Part shown: positions 34,901-46,194 of the stretch, piece by piece
Numbering within the stretch: the first letter of the stretch is position 1
How the letters are laid out: the number at the start of each line of letters is the position of its first letter
Assembly (NCBI GenBank): GCA_031769625.1
Contig: JAUIMM010002007.1
Span: 310,001-374,000 of the forward strand
Reading direction: 5' to 3'
DNA length: 64,000 nt
Source: Taudactylus pleione
Lineage: Eukaryota; Chordata; Amphibia; Anura; Myobatrachidae
Made by a program: the position numbers and the translations under genes
Notes under the pieces: model-generated
Database searches by the model: none
The model's input: the letters and a program-made list of their open reading frames with translations, nothing else
What the model was told of the DNA's origin: nothing

Positions 34901-37900
34901 GGACCTTAAAAATCAGCCAAAAAATGTTTTCTTCAAAAATCCCCAAATTCTGCTTAAAACTTTCAGTAAACCTTAAAAAAGATTTGCTGCGTTGAGAGAA
35001 GTTGATTTTGGTGCTTAATTCTGACACAGAACCCTCCAGAAAGATATTTACCCATATGAAAAATTCTGTAAGCCCCGCCCCTTAAAAATCGGCCAAAAAT
35101 TTTTTTCTTCAAAAATCCCCAAATTCTGCTTAAAACTTTCAGTAAACCTTAAAAAAGATTTGCTGCGGTGACAAAAGTTGATTTTGGTGCTTAATTTTGA
35201 CACTGAACCCTCCAGAAAGATATTTACCAGTATGAAAAAATCTGTAAGCCCCGGACAATAAAAATCGGCCAAAAATCTTTTTCTTCAAAAATCCCCAAAT
35301 TCTGCTTAAAACTTTCAGTAAACCTTAAAAAAGATTTGGTGCGGTGACAATAGTTGATTTTGGTGCTTAATTTTGACACAGAACTCTCAAGAAAGAATTT
35401 ACCCGTATGAAAAATTCTGTAAGCCCCGGACCTTAAAAATCGGCCAAAAATTTTTTTCTTCAAAAATCCCCAAATTCTGCTAAAAACTTTCAGTAAACCT
35501 TAAAAAAGATTTGGTGCGGTGACAGAAGTTGATTTTGGTGCTTAATTTTGACACAGAACTCTCAAGAAAGAATTTACCCGTATGAAAAATTCTGTAAGCC
35601 CCGCCCCTTAAAAATCGGCCAAAAATTTTTTTCTTCAAAAATACCCAAATTCTGCTTAAAACTTTCAGTAAACCTTAAAAAAGATTTGCTGCGGTGACAA
35701 AAGTTGATTTTGGTGCTTAATTTTGACACTGAACCCTCCAGAAAGATATTTACCAGTATGAAAAAATCTGTAAGCCCCGGACCTTAAAAATCGGCCAAAA
35801 ATTTTTTTCTTCAAAAATCCCCAAATTCTGCTAAAAACTTTCAGTAAACCTTAAAAAAGATTTGGTGCGGTGACAGAAGTTGATTTTGGTGCTTAATTTT
35901 GACACAGAACTCTCAAGAAAGAATTTACCTGTATGAAAAATTCTGTAAGCCCCGGACCTTAAAAATCGGCCAAAAATTTTTTTCTTCAAAAATCCCCAAA
36001 TTCTGCTTAAAACTTTCAGTAAACCTTAAAAAAGATTTGCTGTGGTGACAGAAGTTGATTTTGGTGCTTAATTTTGACACAGAACCCTCCAGAAAGATAT
36101 TTACCCGTATGAAAAATTCTGTAAGCCCCGGACCTTAAAAATCGGCCAAAAATTTTCTTCTTCAAAAATCCCCAAATTCTGCTGAAAACTTTCAGAAAAC
36201 CTTAAAAAAGATTTGCTACGGTGACAGAACTTGATTTTGGTGCTTAATATTGACACAGAACCCTCCAGAAAGATATTTACCCATATGAAAAATTCTGTAA
36301 GCCCCGGACCTTAAAAATTGGCCAAAAATTTTTTTCTTCAAAAATCCCCAAATTCTGCTTAAAACTTTCAGTAAACCTTAAAAAAGATTTGCTGCAGTGA
36401 CAGAAGTTGATTTTGGTGCTTAATTTTGACACAGAACCCTCCAGAAAGATATTTACCCATATGAAAAATTCTGTAAGCCCCAGACCTTAAAAATCGGGCA
36501 AAAATTTTTTTCTTCAAAAATCCCCAAATTCTGCTTAAAACTTTCAGTAAACATTAAAAAAGATTTGATGCGGTGACAAAAGTTGATTTTGGTGCTTTAT
36601 TTTGACACAGAACCCTCCAGAAAGATATTTACCCATATGAAAAATTCTGTAAGCCCCGGACCTTAAAAATCGGCCAAAATTTTTTTCCTTCAAAAATCCC
36701 CAAATTCTCCTTAAAACTTTCAGTAAACCTTAAAAAAGATTTGCTGCGGTGACAGAAGTTGATTATGGTGCTTTATTTTGACACAGAACCCTCCAGAAAG
36801 ATATTTACCCATATGAAAAATTCTGTAAGCCCCGGACCTTAAAAATCGGCCAAAAATCTTTTTCTTCAAAAATCCCCAAATTCTGCTGAAAACTTTCAGA
36901 AAACCTTAAAAAAGATTTGCTGCGGTGACAGAAGTTGATTTTGGTGCTTAATTTTGACATAGAACCATCCAGAAAGATATTTACCCATATGAAAAATTCT
37001 GTAAGCCCTGGACCTTAAAAATCGGACAAAAATTTTTCTCTTCAAAAATCCCCAAATTCTGCTTAAAACTTTCAGTAAACCTTAAAAAAGATTTGCTACG
37101 GTGACAGAAGTTGATTTTGGTGCTTAATTTTGACACTGAACTCTCAAGAAAGAATTTACCCATATGAAAAATTCTGTAAGCCCTGGACCTTAAAAATCAG
37201 CCAAAAAATGTTTTCTTCAAAAATCCCCAAATTCTGCTTAAAACTTTCAGTAAACCTTAAAAAAGATTTGCTGCGTTGACAGAAGTTGATTTTGGTGCTT
37301 AATTCTGACACAGAACCCTCCAGAAAGATATTTACCCGTATGAAAAATTCTGTAAGCCCCGCCCCTTAAAAATCGGCCAAAAATTTTTTTCTTCAAAAAT
37401 CCCCAAATTCTGCTTAAAACTTTCAGTAAACCTTAAAAAAGATTTGGTGCGGTGACAGAAGTTGATTTTGGTGCTTAATTTTGACACAGAACTCTCAAGA
37501 AAGAATTTACCCGTATGAAAAATTCTGTAAGCCCCGGACCTTAAAAATCGGCCAAAAATTTTTTTCTTCACAAAATCCCCAAATTCTGCTAAAAACTTTC
37601 AGTAAACCTTAAAAAAGATTTGGTGCGGTGACAGAAGTTGATTTTGGTGCTTAATTTTGACACAGAACTCTCAAGAAAGAATTTACCCGTATGAAAAATT
37701 CTGTAAGCCCCGCCCCTTAAAAATTGGCCAAAAAATTTTTTCTTCAAAAATCCCCAAATTCTGCTTAAAACTTTCAGTAAACCTTAAAAAAGATTTGCTG
37801 CGGTGACAAAAGTTGATTTTGGTGCTTAATTTTGACACTGAACCCTCCAGAAAGATATTTACCAGTATGAAAAAATCTGTAAGCCCCGGACCTTAAAAAT

Positions 37901-39016
37901 CAGCCAAAAATTTTTTTCTTCAAAAATCCCCAAATTCTGCTTAACACTTTCAGTAAACCTTAAAAAAGATTTGCTGCGGTGACAAAAGTTGATTTTGGTG
38001 CTTAATTTTGACACTGAACCCTCCAGAAAGATATTTACCAGTATGAAAAAATCTGTAAGCCCCGGACCTTAAAAATCGGCCAAAAATTTTTTTCTTCAAA
38101 AATCCCCAAATTCTGCTAAAAACTTTCAGTAAACCTTAAAAAAGATTTGGTGCGGTGACAGAAGTTGATTTTGGTGCTTAATTTTGACACAGAACTCTCA
38201 AGAAAGAATTTACCCGTATGAAAAATTTTGTAAGCCCCGGACCTTAAAAATCGGCCAAAAATTTTTTTCTTCAAAAATCCTCAAATTCTGCTTAAAACTT
38301 TCAGTAAACCTTAAAAAAGATTTACTGCGGTGACAGAAGTTGATTTTGGTGCTTAATTCTGACACAGAACCCTCCAGAAAGATATTTACCCGTATGAAAA
38401 ATTCTGTAAACCCAGACCTTAAAAATCGACCAAAAATTTTTTTCTTCAAAAATCCCCAAATTCTGCTTAAAACTTTCAGTAAACCTTAAAAAAGATTTGC
38501 TGCCATGACAGAAGTTGATTTTGGTGCTTAATTTTGACACAGAACCCTCCAGAAAGATATTTACCCATATGAAAAATTCTGTAAGCCCCAGACCTTAAAA
38601 ATCGGCCATAAATTTTTTTCTTCAAAAATCCCCAAATTCTGCTTAAAACTTTCAGTAAACCTTAAAAAAGATTTGCTGCCATGACAGAAGTGGATTTTGG
38701 TGCTTAATTTTGACACAGAACCCTCCAGAAAGATATTTACCCGTATGAAAAATTCTGTAAGCCCCGAACCTTAAAAATCGGCCAAAAATTTTTTTCTTCA
38801 AAAATCCCCAAAATCTGCTTAAAACTTTCAGTAAACATTAAAAAAGATTTGATGCGGTGACAAAAGTTGATTTTGGTGCTTTATTTTGACACAGAACCCT
38901 CCAGAAAGATATTTACCCGTATGAAAAATTCTGTAAGCTCCGGACCTTTAAAATCGGCCAAAATTTTTTTCTTCAAAAATCCCCAAATTCTCATTAAAAC
39001 TTTCAGTAAACCTTAA

Positions 39017-39040
39017 AAAAGATTTGGTGCGGTGACAGAA
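39017..39040. repeat. LINE 2 target site, copy at the element's 3' end
   Basis: A 24-bp satellite segment (AAAAGATTTGGTGC then GGTGACAGAA) abutting the LINE 2 3' end. It is identical in position within the monomer to the LINE 1 target. Empty versions in the same HOR monomer (preceded by CTTTAAAATCGG and AATTCTCATTAAAAC) end at 7471, 17485 and 56933. Confidence 0.85.
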
Positions 39041-39541
39041 TATGCTTCTTTATTTTAACTTGCAACAAAGATATATATATATATACAATAATTACATATA
39101 TAAAAAATAAATAAATAAATAGATAAAATATATATACACAAAATCAAATATCAACATAAGGATACACAATATTACTCCATATTATGCCTTATAACCAAAA
39201 GAAAACTTTACCAATCCTAATAATAAACAACTTATCTCCTATGAGAAAAAGTAAGCAAGGATTTTAGAACAACAACTACCTTAACCACTATCTATATATT
39301 TTTTTTTTTTTTTTTTTATATATTATATATGTATATATACACAGCAAACCATAAAACAATACAAAAAACTTTAACTACTATCTATCTTATCTAATCCTAC
39401 CCATCACCAATACACACCACCTCAGGTAGATGTATGTAAAACCTTTTCAACAAAAACCAAAAAATAGAATAAAAAATCTACAGGGAGTGAAAGGACAGAA
39501 AAGAAACCCAGCTGAACAAGAAGAGACTTTCAACCACCCAC
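39041..39541 (-). other. LINE copy 2 3' UTR
   Basis: 501 nt, collinear with the copy 1 3' UTR. Much of the difference lies in simple repeats: the (AT)n run at 39071-39085 is 15 nt rather than 19, and the T run at 39299-39317 is 19 nt rather than 22. There is no terminal poly(A) tail. Confidence 0.85.
39049..39054 (-). promoter_or_regulatory. Candidate polyadenylation signal of LINE copy 2
   Basis: AATAAA on the minus strand, again 8 nt before the end of the element. It is identical in position to that of copy 1. Confidence 0.5.
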
Positions 39542-42500
39542 TCAAGGGGGTTTCAAACGGCCCCACCACTGTGACCATCTGACAGCATCCAGTCTCCCCT
39601 TATCCAGATCCATCATCTTTTTCACCTCTTGCATAATCATACCTACCACCACATCACAGGGGAGGACCTTCCTTCGAATAGATACCTGGCACCGTGCATT
39701 CCACGTGTGATACCTAACAGCTAAACTAACTAAAAAAATTGTGGTTAAATTAAAGCCACCGTATCTTCTGACTACCCCATAAGCCCACTCAGGGTAACTA
39801 AGACCCGAAAGGCACGGGATACCAATGGCCTTTGAAACCTCCTCATAAACCTTTACATTAAAAGGACACTCAAGCAGGAAGTGGTCCATCGTCTCCTCCA
39901 CCCCTGGACATTCCTCCCGTGGGCAGCCACGTTCACTGGCACTTCGCCACCTGAGGTTCCCTCCAACATAAAGCCTCCCATGAAAAGTGAGCCAGGCAAT
40001 ATCTTTGAACTTGGGCGGTAACCTTTGTGAATTTAACAAAACCAATCCAGCCGAAGCGACATTACCTGGACAGTCCCTCAGTGACAGCGGAACATGAAAG
40101 TGGGTGTGCAAAATTCTTCTCTCCAACTCCCTCCTAGAGAAGTTTTTGACTTCACCCACTCCCACGTCATATCGCTTTATCACCTTCAAGCTCTGGATGA
40201 CGTAGATCGGGAGGTAACCATGACGAATCCGGAAACTTCTCACTTGGCCTCCATCTATCCAGAATCTGAGGAAGGGAAACACCCATGGTCTAAATCCCTC
40301 TACCCACCGAGGAGGAGTGTCTAAAAACATGCTCCCAATGTTAAGCTTTAAAAAAGCTGTAACAAAAAAGATCACTGGGTTTACCATGTTCAAACCCCCA
40401 TCTTTCCTCGGTCTGTAGGTGATACCCCTCTTCACTATATTGATCCTGTTCTTCCACAACAAGAGGAAGAACAAGGAATTCAATCTGGACCACAAAGATT
40501 GTGGCAAAAAGCACACGTAACTGACATACAAAAAAATCGGGATCAGGTAAGTTTTGCACAAGTCAACCCTTTCCCTCAAAGACAATTTCCATCTTTTCCA
40601 ACTCTCTACCTTCTTGGTAGCATCCTCCAGCTTGTTAACCCAATTTAGGGAGGCATAATCTCCATGATCAAATTTGATACCAAGAATTTTAATCTGATCG
40701 TTGACCTGAGGGAAGCTGTCCGGAAGAGGAAAAGGCTCCCCCTCCTCCCCCATCCAGAAAACATCACACTTTTCTCGGTTTACTCTGGAGCACGAAGCCT
40801 CAGAGTACTCGCAAATGAGGTGTTCTATGCCACGGGCCTCTGCCTGCGAGGACAGAACCACCGTGACATCATCTGCGTAAGCCACCACCCTCAATGCAAA
40901 CTCCGGACTCAGCTGCACCCCCCCTACAGTCCCACACTCTACCCTCCTAACGAAGGGATCGATTGCAAAGACATACAGGAGGGGGCTCAGGGGACACCCC
41001 TGACGAACACCCGAGCCTACACCAAAGGTAGGGCCCACCCAACCGTTTACCAGTGGAAAGCTTTCAGCCATACGATAGATCGTCTGTAACCAATTAACCA
41101 CCCTCTCTGGAAGACCATACCATCTCAGTAGAGCCCAAAGGTACTCATGATTCACTCGGTCAAAAGCTTTAGACTGATCCAATGCCAGTAAGTACTTTCC
41201 CCACTTCTCAGCCCTGCACCGCTCAATGGCCTCCCGGACACCAAGGACAGCACTAAAAGTGCTACGACCCTTCACCGTACAGTGCTGAGAAGGAGAAAGC
41301 AACAGCTCAGAAAACTCTGAAAGCCTGTTAAACAGTACCTTTGCCAAAATCTTCCTGTCTGTATTGAGAAGGGCTATGGGGCGCCAGTTCTCAATACGAG
41401 ACGAGTCCTTCCCTTTGGACAGCAAAATAAGCGCAGATAACCTCATGGAAGGAGGGAGGACTCCCTCATCCAGGCTCTCATTAAAAACTTCCACAAGGCG
41501 GGGAATCAGGAGGTCAGCAAAGGTCTTATAAAATTCAGATGTTAAACCATCTGGTCCTGGTGATTTCTTGGGATTTAAACCCATTATCGCCTTCCTAACT
41601 TCCTCTGCGGTTATATCACTTGCCAAGGAGTCAAGAGAGGCACCCTGAGAACTCAGACCAGGGGTTCCCCTCAGAAATTCCTCCATCCTCTCCCTGATGA
41701 GTGGCTGCCCAGACAGAAGATCAGAATAGTAGGACACAATAACATCCAGAATGCCTTCCTTGTCAGTACGAAGAACACCCTGTCCGTCCACCAGTCCTCT
41801 GACATGTTTGGCGTCGACTGACCTCCTACAGCTCTGGTAGGGATCAGGCGAGTGGTACATACCATAATCCCTTTCCAAAACCAAGGATGCCAATCGGTTA
41901 TATTGGAACTCTTTCATCTGAGCCTTCACTCGGGAGATTTCCCCATCATCTCCCTCCTCAGAGATCAGGAAATCCAATTTCCTTCTCAGATTACGGTAGA
42001 TATTTTGCTTTATCAAGTTTTTCCTAGCTATAAGGCCACGGAAAAATTTGCAGGTTCTCTTTTTAATCACCTCCCACCACTCAGACCTACTCCAACCAGC
42101 CTCCAGAAGTGTCTCCTGAGATTGAAAGAAGACCCTGAAGGACTGCCTAACTCTCTCTTCTTCCAGGAGTTCAGAGTTCAAACGCCACAGACCCCGCCCC
42201 TTCTGAGGGGTTTCTGAAGCATTCAAAGTTACTGAGAGCAAACCGTGATCGGAAAATTCCACCAACCTCACCCCAAGGGATGAAGTCTTGGAAGTCTCCT
42301 TAACAAAAAACCTATCTATCCTAGACCTACGACTACCACTAAAGTAGGTGAAACCCGTGAGGTCTGGGGAGTGACGAATATGCACATCCACCAAACCAGC
42401 CTGTCTAACCATGCTAACTAAAAAATTGGAATCATAGCCCAGGGGTCTCCTTGAGCCTCCCCTGTCTTTTGGCCTAACAACGGTATTAAAATCACCACCA

Positions 42501-42919
42501 AAGACGACCTGCTGGGCTGTAAAAAGAAAAGGTTTTATCTCCATAAAGAGACTTTTCCTATCACCTGGTGTCTGTGGCCCATACACATTAATTAATCTCA
42601 CATCTTGTCCCTTTATGTTGACATCCAAAATCATACATCTACCTGCTTGCAATTCAATAACCTTGTGCACAGTTACCATATCAGAAAAAAGGACTGCCAC
42701 CCCACCGTATGGCTCGGCCGCAAGAGACCAGTAAGAAGGACCCCTCCTCCACTCCTGCTTCGCCTTGTGGAGGATATCCAATTTACTAATCCTAGTCTCT
42801 TGCAAAAATAAAACATCAACATCAATCGTATTGAAAAAATCAAAGGCCATCATATGAGCACATTCGGACAACACGGAAGCCACATTAATCGTGGCACATC
42901 GTATAGGATGAGGATCCAT
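39542..42919 (-). CDS. LINE ORF2: endonuclease / reverse transcriptase, copy 2
   Basis: 1125 residues, same length and domain order as the ORF2 of copy 1: APE-type endonuclease (E41, Y113, D143, N145, D224, H225), reverse transcriptase (D581 and YADD 681-684) and C-terminal C999/C1004/H1013/C1018. It differs from copy 1 at five residues: H22 for R, G404 for E, E535 for V, R899 for H and G1055 for D. None falls on a recognised catalytic residue. There is no indel over the whole gene (constant offset of 16,093). It would nick the satellite and reverse-transcribe the LINE RNA. Near identity with copy 1 alongside a strongly diverged ORF1 segment is the notable feature. Confidence 0.96.
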   Translation of the reverse strand: MDPHPIRCATINVASVLSECAHMMAFDFFNTIDVDVLFLQETRISKLDILHKAKQEWRRGPSYWSLAAEPYGGVAVLFSDMVTVHKVIELQAGRCMILDVNIKGQDVRLINVYGPQTPGDRKSLFMEIKPFLFTAQQVVFGGDFNTVVRPKDRGGSRRPLGYDSNFLVSMVRQAGLVDVHIRHSPDLTGFTYFSGSRRSRIDRFFVKETSKTSSLGVRLVEFSDHGLLSVTLNASETPQKGRGLWRLNSELLEEERVRQSFRVFFQSQETLLEAGWSRSEWWEVIKKRTCKFFRGLIARKNLIKQNIYRNLRRKLDFLISEEGDDGEISRVKAQMKEFQYNRLASLVLERDYGMYHSPDPYQSCRRSVDAKHVRGLVDGQGVLRTDKEGILDVIVSYYSDLLSGQPLIRERMEEFLRGTPGLSSQGASLDSLASDITAEEVRKAIMGLNPKKSPGPDGLTSEFYKTFADLLIPRLVEVFNESLDEGVLPPSMRLSALILLSKGKDSSRIENWRPIALLNTDRKILAKVLFNRLSEFSELLLSPSQHCTVKGRSTFSAVLGVREAIERCRAEKWGKYLLALDQSKAFDRVNHEYLWALLRWYGLPERVVNWLQTIYRMAESFPLVNGWVGPTFGVGSGVRQGCPLSPLLYVFAIDPFVRRVECGTVGGVQLSPEFALRVVAYADDVTVVLSSQAEARGIEHLICEYSEASCSRVNREKCDVFWMGEEGEPFPLPDSFPQVNDQIKILGIKFDHGDYASLNWVNKLEDATKKVESWKRWKLSLRERVDLCKTYLIPIFLYVSYVCFLPQSLWSRLNSLFFLLLWKNRINIVKRGITYRPRKDGGLNMVNPVIFFVTAFLKLNIGSMFLDTPPRWVEGFRPWVFPFLRFWIDGGQVRSFRIRHGYLPIYVIQSLKVIKRYDVGVGEVKNFSRRELERRILHTHFHVPLSLRDCPGNVASAGLVLLNSQRLPPKFKDIAWLTFHGRLYVGGNLRWRSASERGCPREECPGVEETMDHFLLECPFNVKVYEEVSKAIGIPCLSGLSYPEWAYGVVRRYGGFNLTTIFLVSLAVRYHTWNARCQVSIRRKVLPCDVVVGMIMQEVKKMMDLDKGRLDAVRWSQWWGRLKPP

Positions 42920-42985
42920 GTTTCTAGGTTATGGAATATTACAAGACCTTGCTTACTTTTACATACCATCACCAAAAAACAAGTC
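42920..42985 (-). other. Inter-ORF spacer of LINE copy 2
   Basis: 66 nt with the same organisation as in copy 1: ORF1 and ORF2 in one frame, separated by several in-frame stops. It is conserved in length between two otherwise differing elements. Confidence 0.85.
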
Positions 42986-45900
42986 TTAACACTGCACACC
43001 AGCCCCCTGCGGGCCAGCCACACCACCGCTTGTGGCATCCCCACCCCCCTCCCTTCCACCCCCAGAGGGTACACCACCCTCCTCAGGGATCCCAGGGTCA
43101 GGGGCCTTGGCCACAAACTTTATGACCTGGCAGTGTACCCCACCACCAGTGCCACTTGGCCCGACCCCCGAGCTCTGGGATGACTCCACATCAGTCTCTT
43201 TGACTACCTCCTGCTGAACCGCCACTGTCTCCTCCATTGCCACCACCTCCTCCTTTCTCCTTTCCACCACCCTTCTTTCCATCGGGGCCAGAGTTTCCTT
43301 ATTTACCGCCTCTTCCCCCACCTCCGGGATTGACTCCCTTCTTTTTTTCCCGTCCCGGTGCCTCTCACTTTCTTTAAAAGACCTCTTTGTTTTTCTTTTG
43401 TTTTTTTTTGACACCAGATAACACTCTCCATCTTTCCTTATGATTTCCTCCTCATCAGAGGAGAAAACATCAAATTTATTTGATAACACCACTTGTGTTT
43501 CTGTATCTTTCTCTTTTATCCCCTTCCCTCCCCGCCTAACCTCCTGAAATGTCTCCTCCATTACCTCCTCCCTACTTTCAACATTTACCACCTCATCCTG
43601 CTCTATACCCTCTTCTTCTACCTCATTCACCACCTCACTCACCACCACACTACTACCCACCACCTGTTCTAACACCACATTGTGACTGGCTTTCGGACAT
43701 CTGCTATAAGGGTGCCCCTCCACCCCACACAAATTGCACCTGACAGTGTGACAATCTCTAGACCAGTGACCCACACCCCCACACAAAGAACACTTCACCA
43801 CAGTGCACTCGGAACTAACGTGACGGTGATCACCACACTTAAAACATGTCCTCGGCTGCCCAGGATAAAAACACTGAACCCTGTCCCTACCTATATAGGC
43901 AGCCGAGGGCACATGCACACACCCCCTTTCAGAATACCTCAACCTAATTCCTACTTCCCACGCCCCTCCCCACACACCCAACACATAACCAGCCTTTGTT
44001 ACCCCCGATTCAAGATCACAAAATCTCTTAAGCCAAAAGGCAATATCCTCTGGAGGTAATGATTCATTTCTGACTAGGATCGTAGCTTTGACCCTGTCCT
44101 GCCTGGTGACCAGGTTAACCACATACTTCTCAAATGGGTCCTTGGATCTGCACGCCTGCCACTTCACCCAGAAAACCTGCAGACCCTGGTACGATACAAA
44201 GCTCAAGTCATACTCCAGGGTCCGCACTGGGCGAATGCAGGCGTACAGATCTGCCGCACCGAACCCCAGGCTGAACACCATTTTAAGGAAAGCCTCTCTA
44301 CTTGGGGCTTCCCCTGGAGCAATCCACTTAAATTGAACAAGGTTCCTTCTTTTGCCAACACCTCCAGGCGTAGGTGCAGCATATGACACATTATTTGCTC
44401 TTTGTCTAGTAACCACACTGGCATAAGACAGAACACCCGGAGCTGATTTAGACTGCCTCTCACCTCTCGAGACCATGTCTTTTTCTATTGCAGCGGCAGC
44501 CACTCTAGCCCTTTCAGGGACTAGCATTTTATCACCATATATAGTTTCAATCACCTTTCTTTGTTCAGCCGAAAGAGTCTCTTTATTCAGTATCGGCATT
44601 CCCTGTGCCAATATTGGACGGCTGACTGATACAGATGACACCCCTGGCACTTCCTCAGGAGCCTTATCCTGATGGGATTCCCCCTCCATGCCAGCTTCTA
44701 CCAATACTGCTGCCTGAATCAGCTCAGAATCCATGGCCTCAGTGCAATCAGGGATAGTAGCTGCCAGTTCCCCCACAGGTACTGTTGCTCCGCCTATAGG
44801 GACCAGGGGGACCAGGGTAACAATTTGGGCACCCCCACTCCCAATCCCCCCAGTCTCCTTTGCATCATCGCTTACCTTATCAACTGGCTCCCCCTGCACT
44901 CTCCGACCAGCATCCTCGGACGGCTGAGCCTCCACAGCAGCTGAAGACGGAACCTCCTCCTGTTCTGACTTAACCACCTCCATGTCACTCATAGAGGTAG
45001 ATTCCGATTTGATCATCTTTTTTTTTATTTTCTTTAAATATTCCAAGCGGTCCTTAGCATTTCCCAATGAAACGGACAAAGCTGTAATTTCCTCTTTAAA
45101 AGACCATCTGTCCCAGGTAGCGCTAACATTTCTTTTTCTCTTTTTTTCGCTTAGCTTGTTGCTCAGCTTCCTAATCTCTTTTTGAAGCTGATCCATGCTC
45201 AAAGCAGCATACACGTCATCTTCTTCATCCGCAGACACTTGGTCCTCCTCCACCGTCTTCTCCCCTTTTGCGGCACCCCCCGCTTCACTGCCAGTGGGGG
45301 CCACCATCTCCCCCTGAGTTGCCTCACTCAGGGGTCCCTCCACTGACAGTTTGGGGAGCACCGCTGGGCTAGGGGTCACCATAACTGCACCTCCAGCACT
45401 GATCACCAGATTGCTGCTTTCTGTCATCTCCATGTCCTCCGATTCACTGCCAGTGAGGGTCTCCATACCCCCCCGAGTTGCCTCACTCGGGGGTCCCTCT
45501 ACTGACAGTTTGGAGGCAGAGTCTGCAGCCACTATAACCACCTCCGCTGCACCGCTAGCGGGGGCCGCCATTACCCCCCGAGTTGCGTCACTCGGGGGTC
45601 CCGCCGCCAGCGGTTTGGAGACTGGCACTCTGCTGAACTCCACTGGACCCCCCGCTCTCCGAACTGAAAGTCCAGGGGGGTCCAGGACACCTCCTCCGCC
45701 AGCCGCCGGGTCCACGAGCACAGCAGCCGCCTTCCGACTCCCCGGCACGTCCGCCGCTGGTACAGGGAGTCCTCCGCTTGCCGCCGCCGTCCGCTCCATC
45801 AGCTCCGGCTGCTTCGGCTGCTCCGTCAGACTCCCCGCACTCCGTCTCCCGGGCAGGCGCGCCAAAGGGACAGGGGGGTCCGGAGCTCCAGCCGCGCACA

Positions 45901-46066
45901 CTTGCGGCCTCCGTGAACCGGCGGGTGGATCCCCGGCCTCGCGCTGCAGTCCTCCGGCAGGCAGGTTAGGCGGGTCAGGCGGGACAGGAGCGACAGAACC
46001 CCTGCTTGATCCTCCAGCCCGGGGTCTGCCTCTCTTAGTCATGGTGCTGAAAGGCAGCAGCACCAC
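42986..46066 (-). CDS. LINE ORF1: zinc-knuckle RNA-binding protein, copy 2
   Basis: 1026 residues, 14 more than copy 1. The domain order is the same: basic KRGRPR near the N terminus, low-complexity Pro/Ala/Gly region, GPPSEATRG-type repeats, charged coiled-coil-like segment, folded domain before the knuckles, and three CCHC knuckles (about 741-790). The acidic, basic and Gly-rich tail follows. The N-terminal Pro repeat lacks one 9-nt unit (PPDPP against PPDPPDPP). Residues from about 182 to 735 diverge from copy 1 by many substitutions and indels; roughly four in five residues match in the folded domain and fewer upstream. The start and the zinc-knuckle/C-terminal parts are almost identical to copy 1. 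The frame is open throughout the diverged region, so both versions look like selected, functional proteins. Start M1 or M9. Confidence 0.92.
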   Translation of the reverse strand: MVLLPFSTMTKRGRPRAGGSSRGSVAPVPPDPPNLPAGGLQREAGDPPAGSRRPQVCAAGAPDPPVPLARLPGRRSAGSLTEQPKQPELMERTAAASGGLPVPAADVPGSRKAAAVLVDPAAGGGGVLDPPGLSVRRAGGPVEFSRVPVSKPLAAGPPSDATRGVMAAPASGAAEVVIVAADSASKLSVEGPPSEATRGGMETLTGSESEDMEMTESSNLVISAGGAVMVTPSPAVLPKLSVEGPLSEATQGEMVAPTGSEAGGAAKGEKTVEEDQVSADEEDDVYAALSMDQLQKEIRKLSNKLSEKKRKRNVSATWDRWSFKEEITALSVSLGNAKDRLEYLKKIKKKMIKSESTSMSDMEVVKSEQEEVPSSAAVEAQPSEDAGRRVQGEPVDKVSDDAKETGGIGSGGAQIVTLVPLVPIGGATVPVGELAATIPDCTEAMDSELIQAAVLVEAGMEGESHQDKAPEEVPGVSSVSVSRPILAQGMPILNKETLSAEQRKVIETIYGDKMLVPERARVAAAAIEKDMVSRGERQSKSAPGVLSYASVVTRQRANNVSYAAPTPGGVGKRRNLVQFKWIAPGEAPSREAFLKMVFSLGFGAADLYACIRPVRTLEYDLSFVSYQGLQVFWVKWQACRSKDPFEKYVVNLVTRQDRVKATILVRNESLPPEDIAFWLKRFCDLESGVTKAGYVLGVWGGAWEVGIRLRYSERGCVHVPSAAYIGRDRVQCFYPGQPRTCFKCGDHRHVSSECTVVKCSLCGGVGHWSRDCHTVRCNLCGVEGHPYSRCPKASHNVVLEQVVGSSVVVSEVVNEVEEEGIEQDEVVNVESREEVMEETFQEVRRGGKGIKEKDTETQVVLSNKFDVFSSDEEEIIRKDGECYLVSKKNKRKTKRSFKESERHRDGKKRRESIPEVGEEAVNKETLAPMERRVVERRKEEVVAMEETVAVQQEVVKETDVESSQSSGVGPSGTGGGVHCQVIKFVAKAPDPGIPEEGGVPSGGGREGGGDATSGGVAGPQGAGVQC

Positions 46067-46194
46067 AGCAAATCCTCAGCACCACAAACAGCAGGATCAG
46101 CAGCGATATCTTCCCCAGGAGGAATCAGCCTGCCTGGGGAAGCCCTCTCCCTGTCTCAGCAGCTCACCACCTCCTCCTAGGACACTCCTCTCCC
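46067..46194 (-). other. LINE copy 2 5' UTR with hairpin
   Basis: 128 nt, the same length as in copy 1. The inverted repeat CTTCCCCAGG / CCTGGGGAAG is kept at 46110-46119 and 46133-46142. The shared 5' terminus supports both copies being full-length rather than 5'-truncated. Confidence 0.75.

Larger units (their letters stand above)
30060..39040. repeat. Satellite DNA block 2 (about 51 monomers)
   Basis: The same 175/176-bp satellite between the two LINEs, in the same orientation and phase. It contains a hybrid monomer at about 31.2 kb marking a ten-monomer deletion. It also has a duplicated 351-bp dimer at about 31.28-31.98 kb and an empty LINE 1 target at 36405. No gene is seen; the short minus-strand frames are repeat echoes. 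It ends exactly at the LINE 2 3' junction. Confidence 0.97.
31205..39040. repeat. Higher-order repeat copy 4, shortened, ends at LINE 2
   Basis: About 45 monomers. From about 31.6 to 36.4 kb it follows copy 3 at offset 13,475. The stretch from about 36.4 to 39.04 kb follows about 15.0-17.5 kb. It stops at the monomer taken as the HOR boundary, which LINE 2 has split here. Confidence 0.6.
39041..46194 (-). mobile_element. Full-length LINE copy 2 (Tx1-like), inserted at the same satellite position
   Basis: 7,154 bp in minus orientation with the same architecture as copy 1: 128-nt 5' UTR, ORF1 (1026 codons), 66-nt spacer, ORF2 (1125 codons) and a 501-nt 3' UTR. Its ends are the same as those of copy 1 (TATGCTTC at left, CTCTCCC at right on plus). 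The right flank continues the interrupted monomer in register (compare 46219 onward with 17486 onward and 56934 onward). It is a clean insertion in a different HOR monomer from LINE 1. Both ORFs are intact. Confidence 0.93.

Noticed and set aside
22931..46194. The two LINEs as one insertion duplicated together with the array
   Set aside because: They sit in different HOR monomers with different flanks, empty versions of both sites exist, and their ORF1 sequences differ over 1.6 kb.
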